In this document: positions 9,104-16,977 of the stretch, in pieces
How the letters are laid out: each line of letters opens with the position of its first letter
How positions within the stretch are numbered: position 1 is the first letter of the stretch
Origin: Ramlibacter pinisoli
GTDB taxonomy: Bacteria; Pseudomonadota; Gammaproteobacteria; Burkholderiales; Burkholderiaceae_C
Assembly (NCBI RefSeq): GCF_009758015.1
Contig: NZ_WSEL01000003.1
Coordinates: forward strand, 1,302,001 to 1,366,000
DNA: 64,000 nucleotides
Direction: 5' to 3'
Notes under the pieces: model-generated
Told to the model about the DNA's origin: nothing
Databases searched by the model: none
What the model saw: the letters and a program-made list of their open reading frames with translations, nothing else
Made by a program: the position numbers and the translations under genes

Positions 9104-10168
9104 ATGAATTTCCAGGACGGCTCCTACTATCCCGAGAACCAGGAGAAGCTGGTCATCACTGCCGCGCCCTACGGTCCCGAGTGGATGCCGGCGGATTTCC
9201 CGCAGGACATCGCAGTCAGCATGAAGGACCAGGTCCAGAAGGCGGTCGACTGCTACAACGCCGGCGCCACCGTGCTGCACGTGCACGTGCGCGAGGACGA
9301 CGGCAAGGGCTCCAAGCGCCTATCCAAGTTCAACGAGCTGCTGGCGGGCATCCGCGCCCGCGTGCCGGACATGATCCTGCAGGTGGGCGGCTCGATCAGC
9401 TTCGCGCCCGAAAAGGAGGGAGACACGGCCAGGTGGCTGTCCGACGACACGCGCCACATGCTCGCCGAACTGCTGCCCGTGCCCGACCAGGTCACCATCG
9501 CGATCAACACCAACCAGATGAACGTGGTGGAACAGATGCTGCCGCAGGACGTGCAGGGCACCTCCCTGGCCACGCCCGAGGGCATGCACGCGTACCGCGA
9601 GATGACCATTCCCGCCGGTCCCGAGTGGGTGGAGGAGCACATCCGCCGGCTGAGCAGGAAACGCATCCAGACGCATTTCCAGCTGGCGAACATCACGCAG
9701 CTGGAGACGGTGGAGCGCATGATGCGCCGCGGCGTGTGCAACGTGCCGCTGGTGCTCACCTGGGTCGCGATCGGCGGCGGCTTCGACCAGCCCAACATCT
9801 ACAACCTCGCGAACTTCGTGCGTGCGGTGCCGGACGGCGCGGTCCTCACGCTGGAAAGCTCCATGCTCAACGTGCTGCCCCTGAACATGCAGGCCATCAC
9901 CATGGGCCTGCACGTGCGCTGCGGCATCGAGGACAACATCTGGGCGCAGGACCGCAGCTCCAAGATGTCCACCGTGCGGCAGATCGAGCAGCTCACGCGC
10001 ATCTCGCGCGAGTTCGGCCGCGAGGTCGCGAACGGCCAGGAGGCCCGCCGCATCTACCGCATCGGCGAGTTCTACGCCAGCGCGGAGGAGACCCTGGCGC
10101 GCAACGGATTCACGCCGAACCGCAAGGCGGGACAACGCGGATTCGTGCAGCACGCGCTGGCCGCCTGA
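9104..10168 (+). CDS. BKACE-family beta-keto acid cleavage enzyme (DUF849, Kce-like)
   Basis: 354 residues of the beta-keto acid cleavage enzyme family, whose founding member cleaves 3-keto-5-aminohexanoate with acetyl-CoA, giving acetoacetate and a new acyl-CoA. The zinc-binding HVHVRE motif (H59, H61) follows the first strand, and LQVGGS, THFQLAN and GLHVRCGIEDN are conserved in the family. BKACE members act on diverse beta-keto acids (for example dehydrocarnitine), so the true substrate needs context: an upstream TauD-type oxygenase and nearby carboxylate receptors suggest an oxidised side-chain acid. Cotranscribed with the dioxygenase. Confidence 0.9.
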   Translation: MNFQDGSYYPENQEKLVITAAPYGPEWMPADFPQDIAVSMKDQVQKAVDCYNAGATVLHVHVREDDGKGSKRLSKFNELLAGIRARVPDMILQVGGSISFAPEKEGDTARWLSDDTRHMLAELLPVPDQVTIAINTNQMNVVEQMLPQDVQGTSLATPEGMHAYREMTIPAGPEWVEEHIRRLSRKRIQTHFQLANITQLETVERMMRRGVCNVPLVLTWVAIGGGFDQPNIYNLANFVRAVPDGAVLTLESSMLNVLPLNMQAITMGLHVRCGIEDNIWAQDRSSKMSTVRQIEQLTRISREFGREVANGQEARRIYRIGEFYASAEETLARNGFTPNRKAGQRGFVQHALAA

Positions 10169-10173
10169 CCGTG

Positions 10174-10207
10174 TGAGGGGCGGCCGCGCAGCCCCCCTCG
10201 CCCCTCA
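10174..10207. terminator. Stem-loop between convergent genes (TGAGGGGCG / CGCCCCTCA)
   Basis: A perfect 9-bp stem with a 16-nt GC-rich loop spans the space between the BKACE stop (10168) and the SDR stop (10211). It is symmetric and could terminate both convergent units. No T tract follows on either side, so this is only a plausible terminator. Confidence 0.4.
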
Positions 10208-10210
10208 GCC

Positions 10211-10960
10211 CTAGCCGCCCAGGAACGCGCCGCCGTTCACGTGCAGGACCTGGCCGGTGACGAACCGGCCACCGTCGCCTGCCAGCCACGTGACGGCGGC
10301 GGCGATCTCGCCCGGTTGGCCCCGGCGGCCCAGCAGCGTGGCGCTCGCCGCGTGGTGCCGGGGCGCGGCGCCGCTGCGCACCGTGTCCACCAGCCCCGGC
10401 GACACGCAATTGACCGTGACGCCGTGCGGCGCGAACTCATGGGCCAGTGCGCGGGTCAGGCCTTCCAGTGCCGCCTTCGCGGCCACCACGTGCGCCCGAC
10501 CGGGTGCTCCCGTGCTGGCCGTCATGCCGCTGATGTTCACGATCGTCCCCGCCGGGCTGCGACACAGCGCGTCGAAGGCCGCCTGCGTGCAGTGGAAGGC
10601 GCCGTCCACCGTGAGGTCGAAGGCGCTGCGCCACTGCGCGTACGGCAGCGTGTGGAAGGGAGCTTCTGCACGCACCGACGCGTTGTTGACGAGCACGTCG
10701 AGCCGGCCGAACCGCGCCAGCACCGCCGCCAGCATCGCATCGACTTCGGCGCGCTGGGTGACGTCCGCGCGCACAAGCAGCCCTTGACCGCCCGCAGCCT
10801 GGATCTCGTCGACCACGGCCTGGCCCTCGGCGACGCTGGCGCGGACATTGACCGCCACGCGCGCACCTTCGGCGGCCAGCGCCAGCGCGATGGCGCGGCC
10901 GATGTTGCGGCCCGAGCCGGTGACGAGCGCCGTGCGTCCGGCCAGGCTGGGAGCAGTCAT
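10211..10960 (-). CDS. SDR-fold oxidoreductase-like protein lacking the canonical catalytic tyrosine
   Basis: 249 residues with a classical short-chain dehydrogenase fold: TGSGRNIG cofactor motif (residues 14-21), NNAS (92-95), Ser144 and Lys162. The YxxxK tyrosine is missing; the segment reads RAHVVAAK, and no tyrosine lies between Ser144 and Lys162. The C-terminus (VTGQVLHVNGG) is normal. The gene starts on a TGATG overlap with the MmgE/PrpD gene, so the two are translationally coupled and probably share a pathway. It may be a divergent active SDR using another proton donor, or a binding protein. The ATG at 10960 was chosen for the coupling and normal family length. Confidence 0.82.
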   Translation of the reverse strand: MTAPSLAGRTALVTGSGRNIGRAIALALAAEGARVAVNVRASVAEGQAVVDEIQAAGGQGLLVRADVTQRAEVDAMLAAVLARFGRLDVLVNNASVRAEAPFHTLPYAQWRSAFDLTVDGAFHCTQAAFDALCRSPAGTIVNISGMTASTGAPGRAHVVAAKAALEGLTRALAHEFAPHGVTVNCVSPGLVDTVRSGAAPRHHAASATLLGRRGQPGEIAAAVTWLAGDGGRFVTGQVLHVNGGAFLGG

Positions 10961-12330
10961 CAGGCGCGCAAGGCCGACAGGTCGACGCGTGCCGCGGACG
11001 GCAGCGCGCGCAGCACCTGCAACGCGGTGTCGGCCTGGGCCGCCGACCAGCCACCGTAGGCGCAGTTGGCACGGTACTTGGCGGCCAGGTCGTCGGCGGA
11101 CAGCGGTTCGTCGCGGCCGCCGCGGAAATGGTCCTGCCGCGCTTCCACCACGGCGCCGCCGCGCAGGGTGGCCTTCACGTGGCCGGTGAAGCGGTCGGGG
11201 TAGGGATTGGCCGGATCGACCACGTAGCGCACCCTGGACGCCAGCGCGCGCACGGCCGGGTCGTGCACCACGGCCTCCTCGTAGTCGGCCAGGCCGGCGT
11301 CGCCGCGCAGCATGCCCACGGCGATGGCGTAGGGGATGCTGAACTTGGCCGCGTAGCCGTTCGGCGGCGCGTGCTTGGACGCGAGCGGTTCCCACAGGCG
11401 GTGCACGATGCCCTCGGCGGTTTCGCACTCGATGGACTCGACGTCGTCGGGGCGCAGCCCCTGGGCCACCAGGCGGCGCGCGCAGTCGATGAACGGGTGG
11501 GCCATCGTGCCGCAGGCGTAGGGCTTGAACGCGATGTCGGCGCACAGCCATTGCCGCCCGGCGCCATCGAGCATGGCCGCGAGGTTGCCCTCTCGCGTGT
11601 TGGCGAATCCGTGGAAGAAACCGTGCTCGCCCTCGAGCAGCGTGCGCGGCCCGGTGAAGCCGGCCTGCGCCATGCGCGCCGCGCGGTAGCCCGCCTGCGC
11701 GGCCCAGCCGGGGTGCATGCGCTTGGTCCACGCGCCTTCGGCCAGGTATTCGATGATGCCGCTGGCCATGCTGCCGGCGATGCCCAGTGCGTTCACCCAC
11801 TGGGCGGCGGGCAGGCGCAGCGCCGTGGCCACGGCGGCCGCGGCGCCGAGCGCGCCGAACACGGCCGTCGGGTGGAAGCCGGCCATGTGCACGCGCTTGG
11901 GCGCCACCAGGCAGAGCCGGCACATCACCTCGCAGCCGACGGCGATGCCGGCCAGCGCCTGCGCACCGGACAGGCCATGCCGTTCCGCCGTCGCGAGCAC
12001 GGCCGGCACGATGACCGCGCCGGCATGGACGGGGCCGCCCTCGAAGGTGTCGTCGTAGTCCTCGCCGTGTGCGGCGGTGCCGTTGCACAGCGCGGCGGCC
12101 GCGGGGCTGGCGCCCTGGGCGCGGCCGATGATCGTGCAAGGGCCGGTCTCGTCGCTGGCGGCGACGGTGGCCAGCAGGTAGTCGCTGTTGCGCGCGGCCA
12201 CGCAGATGCCGGCCAGGTCCATCAGCAGCGCGTCGCCCATCGTGCGAACGCCGTCAGGCAGGACGGGATCGGTGCCGAACGCGGCGGCGAGTTGCTCGGT
12301 GGCGGTGACGGAAGGTAGCGGACGGCCCAT
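10960..12330 (-). CDS. MmgE/PrpD-family protein
   Basis: 456 residues of the MmgE/PrpD family, which includes 2-methylcitrate dehydratase, cis-aconitate decarboxylase and many uncharacterised dehydratases or isomerases of carboxylic acids. Conserved features include the N-terminal helical domain with GTAAHGEDYDD, the KRMHPGWAAQAG segment and the late FKPYACGTMAHPFID. The gene lies one base after the Bug receptor gene and overlaps the SDR gene by one base, so all three are one transcription unit. Substrate unassigned; Bug receptor plus PrpD-like enzyme suggests carboxylate uptake and breakdown. Confidence 0.85.
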   Translation of the reverse strand: MGRPLPSVTATEQLAAAFGTDPVLPDGVRTMGDALLMDLAGICVAARNSDYLLATVAASDETGPCTIIGRAQGASPAAAALCNGTAAHGEDYDDTFEGGPVHAGAVIVPAVLATAERHGLSGAQALAGIAVGCEVMCRLCLVAPKRVHMAGFHPTAVFGALGAAAAVATALRLPAAQWVNALGIAGSMASGIIEYLAEGAWTKRMHPGWAAQAGYRAARMAQAGFTGPRTLLEGEHGFFHGFANTREGNLAAMLDGAGRQWLCADIAFKPYACGTMAHPFIDCARRLVAQGLRPDDVESIECETAEGIVHRLWEPLASKHAPPNGYAAKFSIPYAIAVGMLRGDAGLADYEEAVVHDPAVRALASRVRYVVDPANPYPDRFTGHVKATLRGGAVVEARQDHFRGGRDEPLSADDLAAKYRANCAYGGWSAAQADTALQVLRALPSAARVDLSALRA

Positions 12331-12331
12331 A

Positions 12332-13291
12332 TCAGTCCCCGGTGATGTGGTTGGTCCGCGCGACCTCCGTCCAGTGGCGGATCTCGGCGGCGATGTAGTC
12401 GCCGAACTGGGGCGGCGTCATCGGCATCGGATCCAGCGCCTCGCCGGAGAGCTGGTCACGGAAATCGGGTTGCGCGAGCAGGCGGTTGACCTCCTCGTTG
12501 AGCCGGCGGACGACGGCAGGCGGCAGGCGCGCCGGGCCGACGATGCCGTACCAGGTGACGCCCTCGAAGTGCTCGTAGCCCGCCTCCTTCAGGGTCGGCA
12601 CGTCCGGCAACAAGCGGTGGCGCCGCGTGCCGGTGACGGCGAGCGGCCGCACGTTGCCCGCACGGACGTGCTGCAGGCCGGCGGCCAGGCCGGGGAAGAT
12701 GGCCTGCACCTGGCCGCCGATGAGATCGGTGAACGCCTGGCCGATGCTGCGGTACGGCACCGACAGGCTCTGGAAGCCGGCGGCGTTCTTGAACTGCTCC
12801 ATCACCAGGTGGTTCAGCGTGCCCTTGCCGGACGTGCCGTAGTTGACCTTGTCCGGTTGCGCCTTGGCATAGGTCACGAACTCCGCCAGGTTGCTGACGG
12901 GCAGCGAAGGCCGGCAGACCAGCAGGTTGGGGGTGCCGCCGATCATCGCGATGGGCGTGAAGTCGCGCTGCGCGTCGTAGGGCACCTTGCGCACCGCCGG
13001 GTTGGTCGCGTGCGTGGCCACGTACCCGAGCATCAGCGTGTAGCCATCGGGCGCGGCGCGGGCCGCCATCTGCGTGGCGATCGAGCCGCCGGCACCGGCC
13101 TGGTTGTCGATGACGAAGGGCTGGCCGACGACGCGGCTGAGCCGGTCGGCGACGATCCGGCCGATGAGGTCGACACCGCCGCCCGGCGCCTGGGGCGCGA
13201 TGATGCGCACGGCGCGCGCGGGATAGGTCTCCTGCGCGCCGAGCGGCGCCGCACAGAACGGCAGGCTGAGGAGAAGGGTGCGGCGCTTCAT
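12332..13291 (-). CDS. Bug-family tripartite tricarboxylate transporter substrate-binding protein (TctC-like)
   Basis: 319 residues with a signal peptide (MKRRTLLLSLPFCAAPLGAQ). The mature start YPARAVRIIAPQAPGGGVDLIGR is the Bug-family signature, followed by AGAGGSIATQMAARAAPDGYT and YGTSGKGTLNHL. Bug proteins are periplasmic receptors for carboxylates feeding TctAB-type transporters or signalling. No tctA/tctB lies in this operon; it may use the pair at 2796-4783 or one elsewhere. It sits 4 bases after the MBL-fold gene and 1 base before the PrpD gene. Confidence 0.93.
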   Translation of the reverse strand: MKRRTLLLSLPFCAAPLGAQETYPARAVRIIAPQAPGGGVDLIGRIVADRLSRVVGQPFVIDNQAGAGGSIATQMAARAAPDGYTLMLGYVATHATNPAVRKVPYDAQRDFTPIAMIGGTPNLLVCRPSLPVSNLAEFVTYAKAQPDKVNYGTSGKGTLNHLVMEQFKNAAGFQSLSVPYRSIGQAFTDLIGGQVQAIFPGLAAGLQHVRAGNVRPLAVTGTRRHRLLPDVPTLKEAGYEHFEGVTWYGIVGPARLPPAVVRRLNEEVNRLLAQPDFRDQLSGEALDPMPMTPPQFGDYIAAEIRHWTEVARTNHITGD

Positions 13292-13295
13292 CGAA

Positions 13296-14288
13296 TCAGC
13301 AACCCGCCGTGCACCGGCCGTTGCCGTCGAACTGCATCAGGCGGCCCGACAGCGGCACGACCACCGGCACCTTCGACAGCTGGATGAAGCGCGCGGTCTT
13401 GGAGCCCTCCCGGACCTTGCCGCCCTGCGTTCCGGCTTCATTCGCATGCGATGCGATGACCGTGTTGGGCTTGACCAGGTCGTTGATCACGTAGGCCGAT
13501 TCGGTCGGGCCGGTGGTGAAGCCGTCGCCGATGTTCATCACGGCGAGTTGCACCTTGTACAGGTCCCGCACGACCGTCTGCTGGTCGGCCGTGACGCCGG
13601 TGTCGCCCGAGAGGTAGACCGACAGCCCGTTGCTGAACACCACGACGTAGCCGGTGGCGAGGCCCACGTCACCCCAGATGCCGGCCTCCTTCATGTTCTT
13701 GCCGAGCTCACCCGGGATGTAGTCCGGGTCGAGGCCGTTGCTGTGCATCGCGGTGACGGTGGCGATCTTCACGCCGCCAACCGTCACGCTGCCGCCGAAG
13801 CGCGCCAGGATCGAATCGGCCGGGTTGCCGCCATTGGCGCGGAACTTCGCTGCGAAGAACGAGGGCATGTCGCTGCCGGTGACGACCTTGGCCTTCTTGG
13901 CGAGCGCGATGTTCGTCGCGTTGCCGTTGGGGATGGCGGACACCGAGAAATCGGGCGCAGCGCACGTGCCGGCGCCGATCGCCTTCGTGTAGGCATTGCC
14001 GAGGTGGTCGCCGTGGGTGTGCGTGACGAGCACGATGTCGATCTTGCCCAGCCGCGGGTCGTTCGGGCCCATCACGGTGCGGCCCGGGTCGTACAGCACG
14101 CGGGTGCCGTTCGGGTCCTCGAAGACCAGCGCGCGATCCTGCGCGCAGAACTCGCCGTCGAAGCCACCGAGGGACGTGACCTTTACCACGCCGCTGTTCG
14201 CGGGCGCGGGCGCGGAAGCCTGGGGGGCGGCGCAGCCGGCCAGCGCAGCGGCGGCCGCGGCGAGCATGAATGCGTGCAGTCGGTTCAT
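13296..14288 (-). CDS. Metallo-beta-lactamase-fold hydrolase, predicted lipoprotein
   Basis: 330 residues. The N-terminus is a lipoprotein signal with LAGC lipobox (Cys19), so the protein is probably anchored in the outer or inner membrane facing the periplasm. The metal-binding motif is THTHGDH (H90, H92, D94, H95), and later histidines (AMHSNG, ASHAN) can complete the di-metal site. The MBL fold covers lactonases, esterases and phosphodiesterases; this one resembles UlaG-like L-ascorbate-6-P lactonase relatives by its SGDTG motif (YLSGDTGVTAD). Substrate unknown. The start at 14288 has AGGAG 6 bases upstream. Within the same operon as the Bug, PrpD and SDR genes. Confidence 0.82.
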   Translation of the reverse strand: MNRLHAFMLAAAAAALAGCAAPQASAPAPANSGVVKVTSLGGFDGEFCAQDRALVFEDPNGTRVLYDPGRTVMGPNDPRLGKIDIVLVTHTHGDHLGNAYTKAIGAGTCAAPDFSVSAIPNGNATNIALAKKAKVVTGSDMPSFFAAKFRANGGNPADSILARFGGSVTVGGVKIATVTAMHSNGLDPDYIPGELGKNMKEAGIWGDVGLATGYVVVFSNGLSVYLSGDTGVTADQQTVVRDLYKVQLAVMNIGDGFTTGPTESAYVINDLVKPNTVIASHANEAGTQGGKVREGSKTARFIQLSKVPVVVPLSGRLMQFDGNGRCTAGC

Positions 14289-14331
14289 CTGTCTCCTCTT
14301 TGGGGGTTGGTGGAAAGGTCTTCTGGCGGGA

Positions 14332-15132
14332 TCAGGGGCGCGAGGGAGGTGCGACGGACGCACCTTCGATGCGATGGCGCTTCAGCGCATCGGCAACGAA
14401 GCCCGATGCCTTCATGTCCTCGATGTAGCTGCTCAGCCACTGCTGCACCGCCGTTCGGCCCTTGGGCACTCCCATGGCCTGCTCGATCACCATGAAGCGG
14501 CCGGGCAGCAAGCGGACACCGCCCACGCGCTTCGCGTCGGCTTCGAACTGCTGCTTCACGTTGGCGGCAACCTCGTACCTGTCGGCGAGGAACAGGTCGG
14601 TGACGGCTTGCGATGTCGGTGCGTGCACCAGCGTCGCAGCCCTCAGTTCCCGCGTCAGGAAGAGGTCGTAGGCGCTCCCCTTGCCGACGACGACCCGCGT
14701 GCCCCGCCGGTCCACTTCCTCGTTGCTCCGGATGGGCGAGTCGTTGCGGACGAGGTAGGCGCCTTCGATGACGACGTAGGGCGCGGTGTAGTCCATGTCG
14801 GCGCCGCGCACCGGGTCGATTGCGACGAAGGCCAGGTCGACCTTGCCGGCCTTCACGGCTTCGACGGTGTTGCCTGCCGACGTGAAGGTGACGAGCTCGA
14901 TCGGCAGGTCCAGCCGCCTGGCTGCTTCGCGCGCGAGGTCGACCGAGACCCCCTGCGGCTCGCCACCGGAACCGCGCGAGGCGAGCACCGGATTGCCGAA
15001 ATTGATCGCGGCGCGCAGCCTGCCCGCAGGCGCGATCTGCGCGCGCGCGGCGCTGGTCGAAGGTCCTTGCGTCGCACAGCCGGCGAGCGTCGCCGTGCCG
15101 GCCGCGACGAATGAGCGGCGGCTCACGTCCAT
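14332..15132 (-). CDS. Periplasmic solute-binding protein (amino-acid ABC type), predicted lipoprotein
   Basis: 266 residues. The N-terminus has a Tat-like SRRSFVAAG and a lipobox LAGC. The mature part is a type 2 periplasmic-binding fold: GRLRAAINFGNPVLA, then VDLAREAARRLDLPIELVTF and VDLAFVAIDP, typical of polar amino-acid ABC binding proteins. No ABC permease or ATPase adjoins it, so it may be an orphan receptor. First gene of the 15132-10211 operon, 43 bases ahead of the MBL-fold gene. The start at 15132 has AAGGAG 7 bases upstream. Confidence 0.82.
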   Translation of the reverse strand: MDVSRRSFVAAGTATLAGCATQGPSTSAARAQIAPAGRLRAAINFGNPVLASRGSGGEPQGVSVDLAREAARRLDLPIELVTFTSAGNTVEAVKAGKVDLAFVAIDPVRGADMDYTAPYVVIEGAYLVRNDSPIRSNEEVDRRGTRVVVGKGSAYDLFLTRELRAATLVHAPTSQAVTDLFLADRYEVAANVKQQFEADAKRVGGVRLLPGRFMVIEQAMGVPKGRTAVQQWLSSYIEDMKASGFVADALKRHRIEGASVAPPSRP

Positions 15133-15168
15133 CCGTTGTCTCCTTTTGCGCCGCATCTTCCGGTGTGG

Positions 15169-15200
15169 AGCTCAACTTGTATATTGCAAGTTACTGAGCT
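15169..15200. promoter_or_regulatory. Extended inverted repeat, candidate operator upstream of the 15132 operon
   Basis: AACTTG-TATATTG-CAAGTT (15174-15192) is a perfect 6-bp inverted repeat with a 7-nt AT-rich centre; outer arms AGCTCA (15169-15174) and TGAGCT (15195-15200) add a second layer. It lies 37 bp upstream of the first gene of the catabolic operon. The TTGTATA core resembles GntR-type operators. No regulator gene is adjacent, so the binding protein is unknown. It could also form an RNA hairpin in the leader. Confidence 0.45.
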
Positions 15201-15288
15201 TTTATTGCACCGGCTGCATAAATGTGTCCCCATCGTTCCCCGGAACGCCCTTGACGCGTCATGCGGTTGCGTCCACCATCATCCGCGC

Positions 15289-15801
15289 ATGCCCGGCTCA
15301 CCGCAGATCGACATCCGCCCGGCCACCGTCGGCGACATCGCGCTGATTCTTCGTTTCATCCGGGAACTTGCCGCGTACGAGAAGGCCGAGCATGAAGTGG
15401 TGGCGACCGAGGCTGGCCTGCGCGCCTCCCTGTTCGGCCAAGGGGCTCGGGCACATGCCCTGATCTGCCGGGTGGCGGGTGAGGATGCCGGCTTTGCCGT
15501 CTACTTCTTCAACTACTCCACCTGGCAAGGCCGGCAGGGGCTGTACCTCGAAGACCTGTACGTCTCGCCTGCCCACCGGCAAGCGGGTGCCGGCAAGGCC
15601 ATGCTGCAATACCTGGCGCGCGTGGCCCAAGCGAACAACTGCGGCCGCTTCGAATGGAGCGTCCTGGACTGGAACGAACCGGCCATCGCGTTCTACCGAT
15701 CGATCGGCGCGGTGCCCCTGGACGAATGGGTGCGGTACCGCCTTGCCGGCGACGCGCTGGCGACATTCGCCCGGGGCGAACCGCCGCCTCCTGCGACCTA
15801 G
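15289..15801 (+). CDS. GNAT-family N-acetyltransferase (diamine acetyltransferase-like)
   Basis: 170 residues of the GNAT fold. The acetyl-CoA loop is VSPAHRQAGAGKAML after strand 4 (LYLEDLYV), and NEPAIAFYRSIGA is the usual C-terminal motif. The N-terminal IRELAAYEKAEHEVVATEAG is close to the spermidine/spermine acetyltransferase subgroup, so a polyamine or diamine acceptor is possible. The start at 15289 gives the normal family length and begins just before the first strand. Divergent from the operon at 15132 with the inverted repeat between them. Confidence 0.85.
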   Translation: MPGSPQIDIRPATVGDIALILRFIRELAAYEKAEHEVVATEAGLRASLFGQGARAHALICRVAGEDAGFAVYFFNYSTWQGRQGLYLEDLYVSPAHRQAGAGKAMLQYLARVAQANNCGRFEWSVLDWNEPAIAFYRSIGAVPLDEWVRYRLAGDALATFARGEPPPPAT

Positions 15802-15840
15802 CGTCGCGCTCCGGCACCCGGTCGACGGGCCCGGACCTGA

Positions 15841-16842
15841 TCACCGCTGCGCGCGCCTCCGATCGAGCCCCCGCAGCAGCGGCACGAGCAGATCCAGCGA
15901 GGGCGTGGGGGTACCCGTCGCACGCCCAAGGGCTTGCACCTGGCCGACGATGGCTTCGATCTCCATGGGCCTTCCCTGCTCGACATCCTGGAGCATCGAT
16001 GGACGAATGCCCAGAGCTGACGCTCCATCGGCAGCGCCGCCCAGGCGCGGTGCGGCCTTGGCAGCCCCGACCTGATCGGAGACATCGACGCCATGCGAGG
16101 CCGCCACGGCAGCGACCTCGTCAACCACCGCACTGCAAAGCTCGATCAGGGCTGGCTCGCCTGCGAGACCGTTGATCGGGAGCCGAGTCAAGGCGCAGAC
16201 GGAATTCAATGGAGCATTCCGCAGCAGCTTGCTCCAGATCCAGCGCCGGATGTCGTCCGATGCTTGCGCATTCACGCCGGCTGCACGCAGCAGGTCACAT
16301 GCGGCTTCCAGGCGCCCCGAGTGGCTGCCGTCGGGTTCGCCGAGAACCCAGCGATTGTTGGCCGTATGCCGCACGACCCCGGGTTCGACAACTTCGTTGG
16401 CCGAATAGATCACGCAGCCCAGCACGCGCTGGGGACCCACTTCGCGCCAAAGCTGGCCGTCCGGATCGAGCAGTGGCACAGGCGCTCCCGGCGAGCCGGC
16501 GCCCCGAAACTCCCACCACCAGGGAATCCCGTTGTTGGCGAACATGGCACAGCCGGTGTCGCCCAGCAAGGCTCCGATGTCACGGGCAACAGCCGGCTGC
16601 GAGTGCGCCTTGAGGGTCGTGATGACGAGGTCCTGCGGCGGGAGGTCGCCCGCGCGGTCTGTCACGGCGGCTGGCCGGACGGTGAAGTCTTCCTGCTCCG
16701 CGAGCAGTCGCAGACCTGACGTGCGGATCGCGTCCAACTGCTCCCCGCGGGCCACCAAGGACACCGTGTGGTGTCCAGCCTTCAGCAACCGGGCTGCCAG
16801 GTAGCCGCCGACCGCCCCGGCGCCGAAGATGCAAATCTTCAT
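15841..16842 (-). CDS. 2-dehydropantoate 2-reductase family protein (PanE/ApbA-like)
   Basis: 333 residues: N-terminal Rossmann domain with GAGAVGGYLA (residues 7-16), the catalytic-lysine segment TTLKAHSQ and NNGIPWW, then the C-terminal helical domain with KLLRNAPLNSVCALT and PMEIEAIVG. The true enzyme reduces ketopantoate with NADPH in pantothenate synthesis. Bacteria of this group often carry several paralogues used for other 2-keto acids, and the context here (Bug receptors, catabolic genes) makes such a role as likely as vitamin synthesis. Convergent with the GNAT gene. Confidence 0.85.
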   Translation of the reverse strand: MKICIFGAGAVGGYLAARLLKAGHHTVSLVARGEQLDAIRTSGLRLLAEQEDFTVRPAAVTDRAGDLPPQDLVITTLKAHSQPAVARDIGALLGDTGCAMFANNGIPWWWEFRGAGSPGAPVPLLDPDGQLWREVGPQRVLGCVIYSANEVVEPGVVRHTANNRWVLGEPDGSHSGRLEAACDLLRAAGVNAQASDDIRRWIWSKLLRNAPLNSVCALTRLPINGLAGEPALIELCSAVVDEVAAVAASHGVDVSDQVGAAKAAPRLGGAADGASALGIRPSMLQDVEQGRPMEIEAIVGQVQALGRATGTPTPSLDLLVPLLRGLDRRRAQR

Positions 16843-16977
16843 GCGTCGTGGTCGACAGCCGCGTCCCGCTCAGCGATGCCGAGCCTCTGCCAGGCCGGCG
16901 CGGCTCCGGCCTGGCACAGAGCAGTCGTCGCCGGCCCGGCGATCACGCCCAAATGGACGCGCGCTTCGCTCATGCCC

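Noticed and set aside
10960..12139. N-terminal extension of the SDR frame through the MmgE/PrpD gene
   Set aside because: The extension is a shadow of the PrpD frame; SDR homology begins exactly at the TGATG-coupled ATG at 10960.
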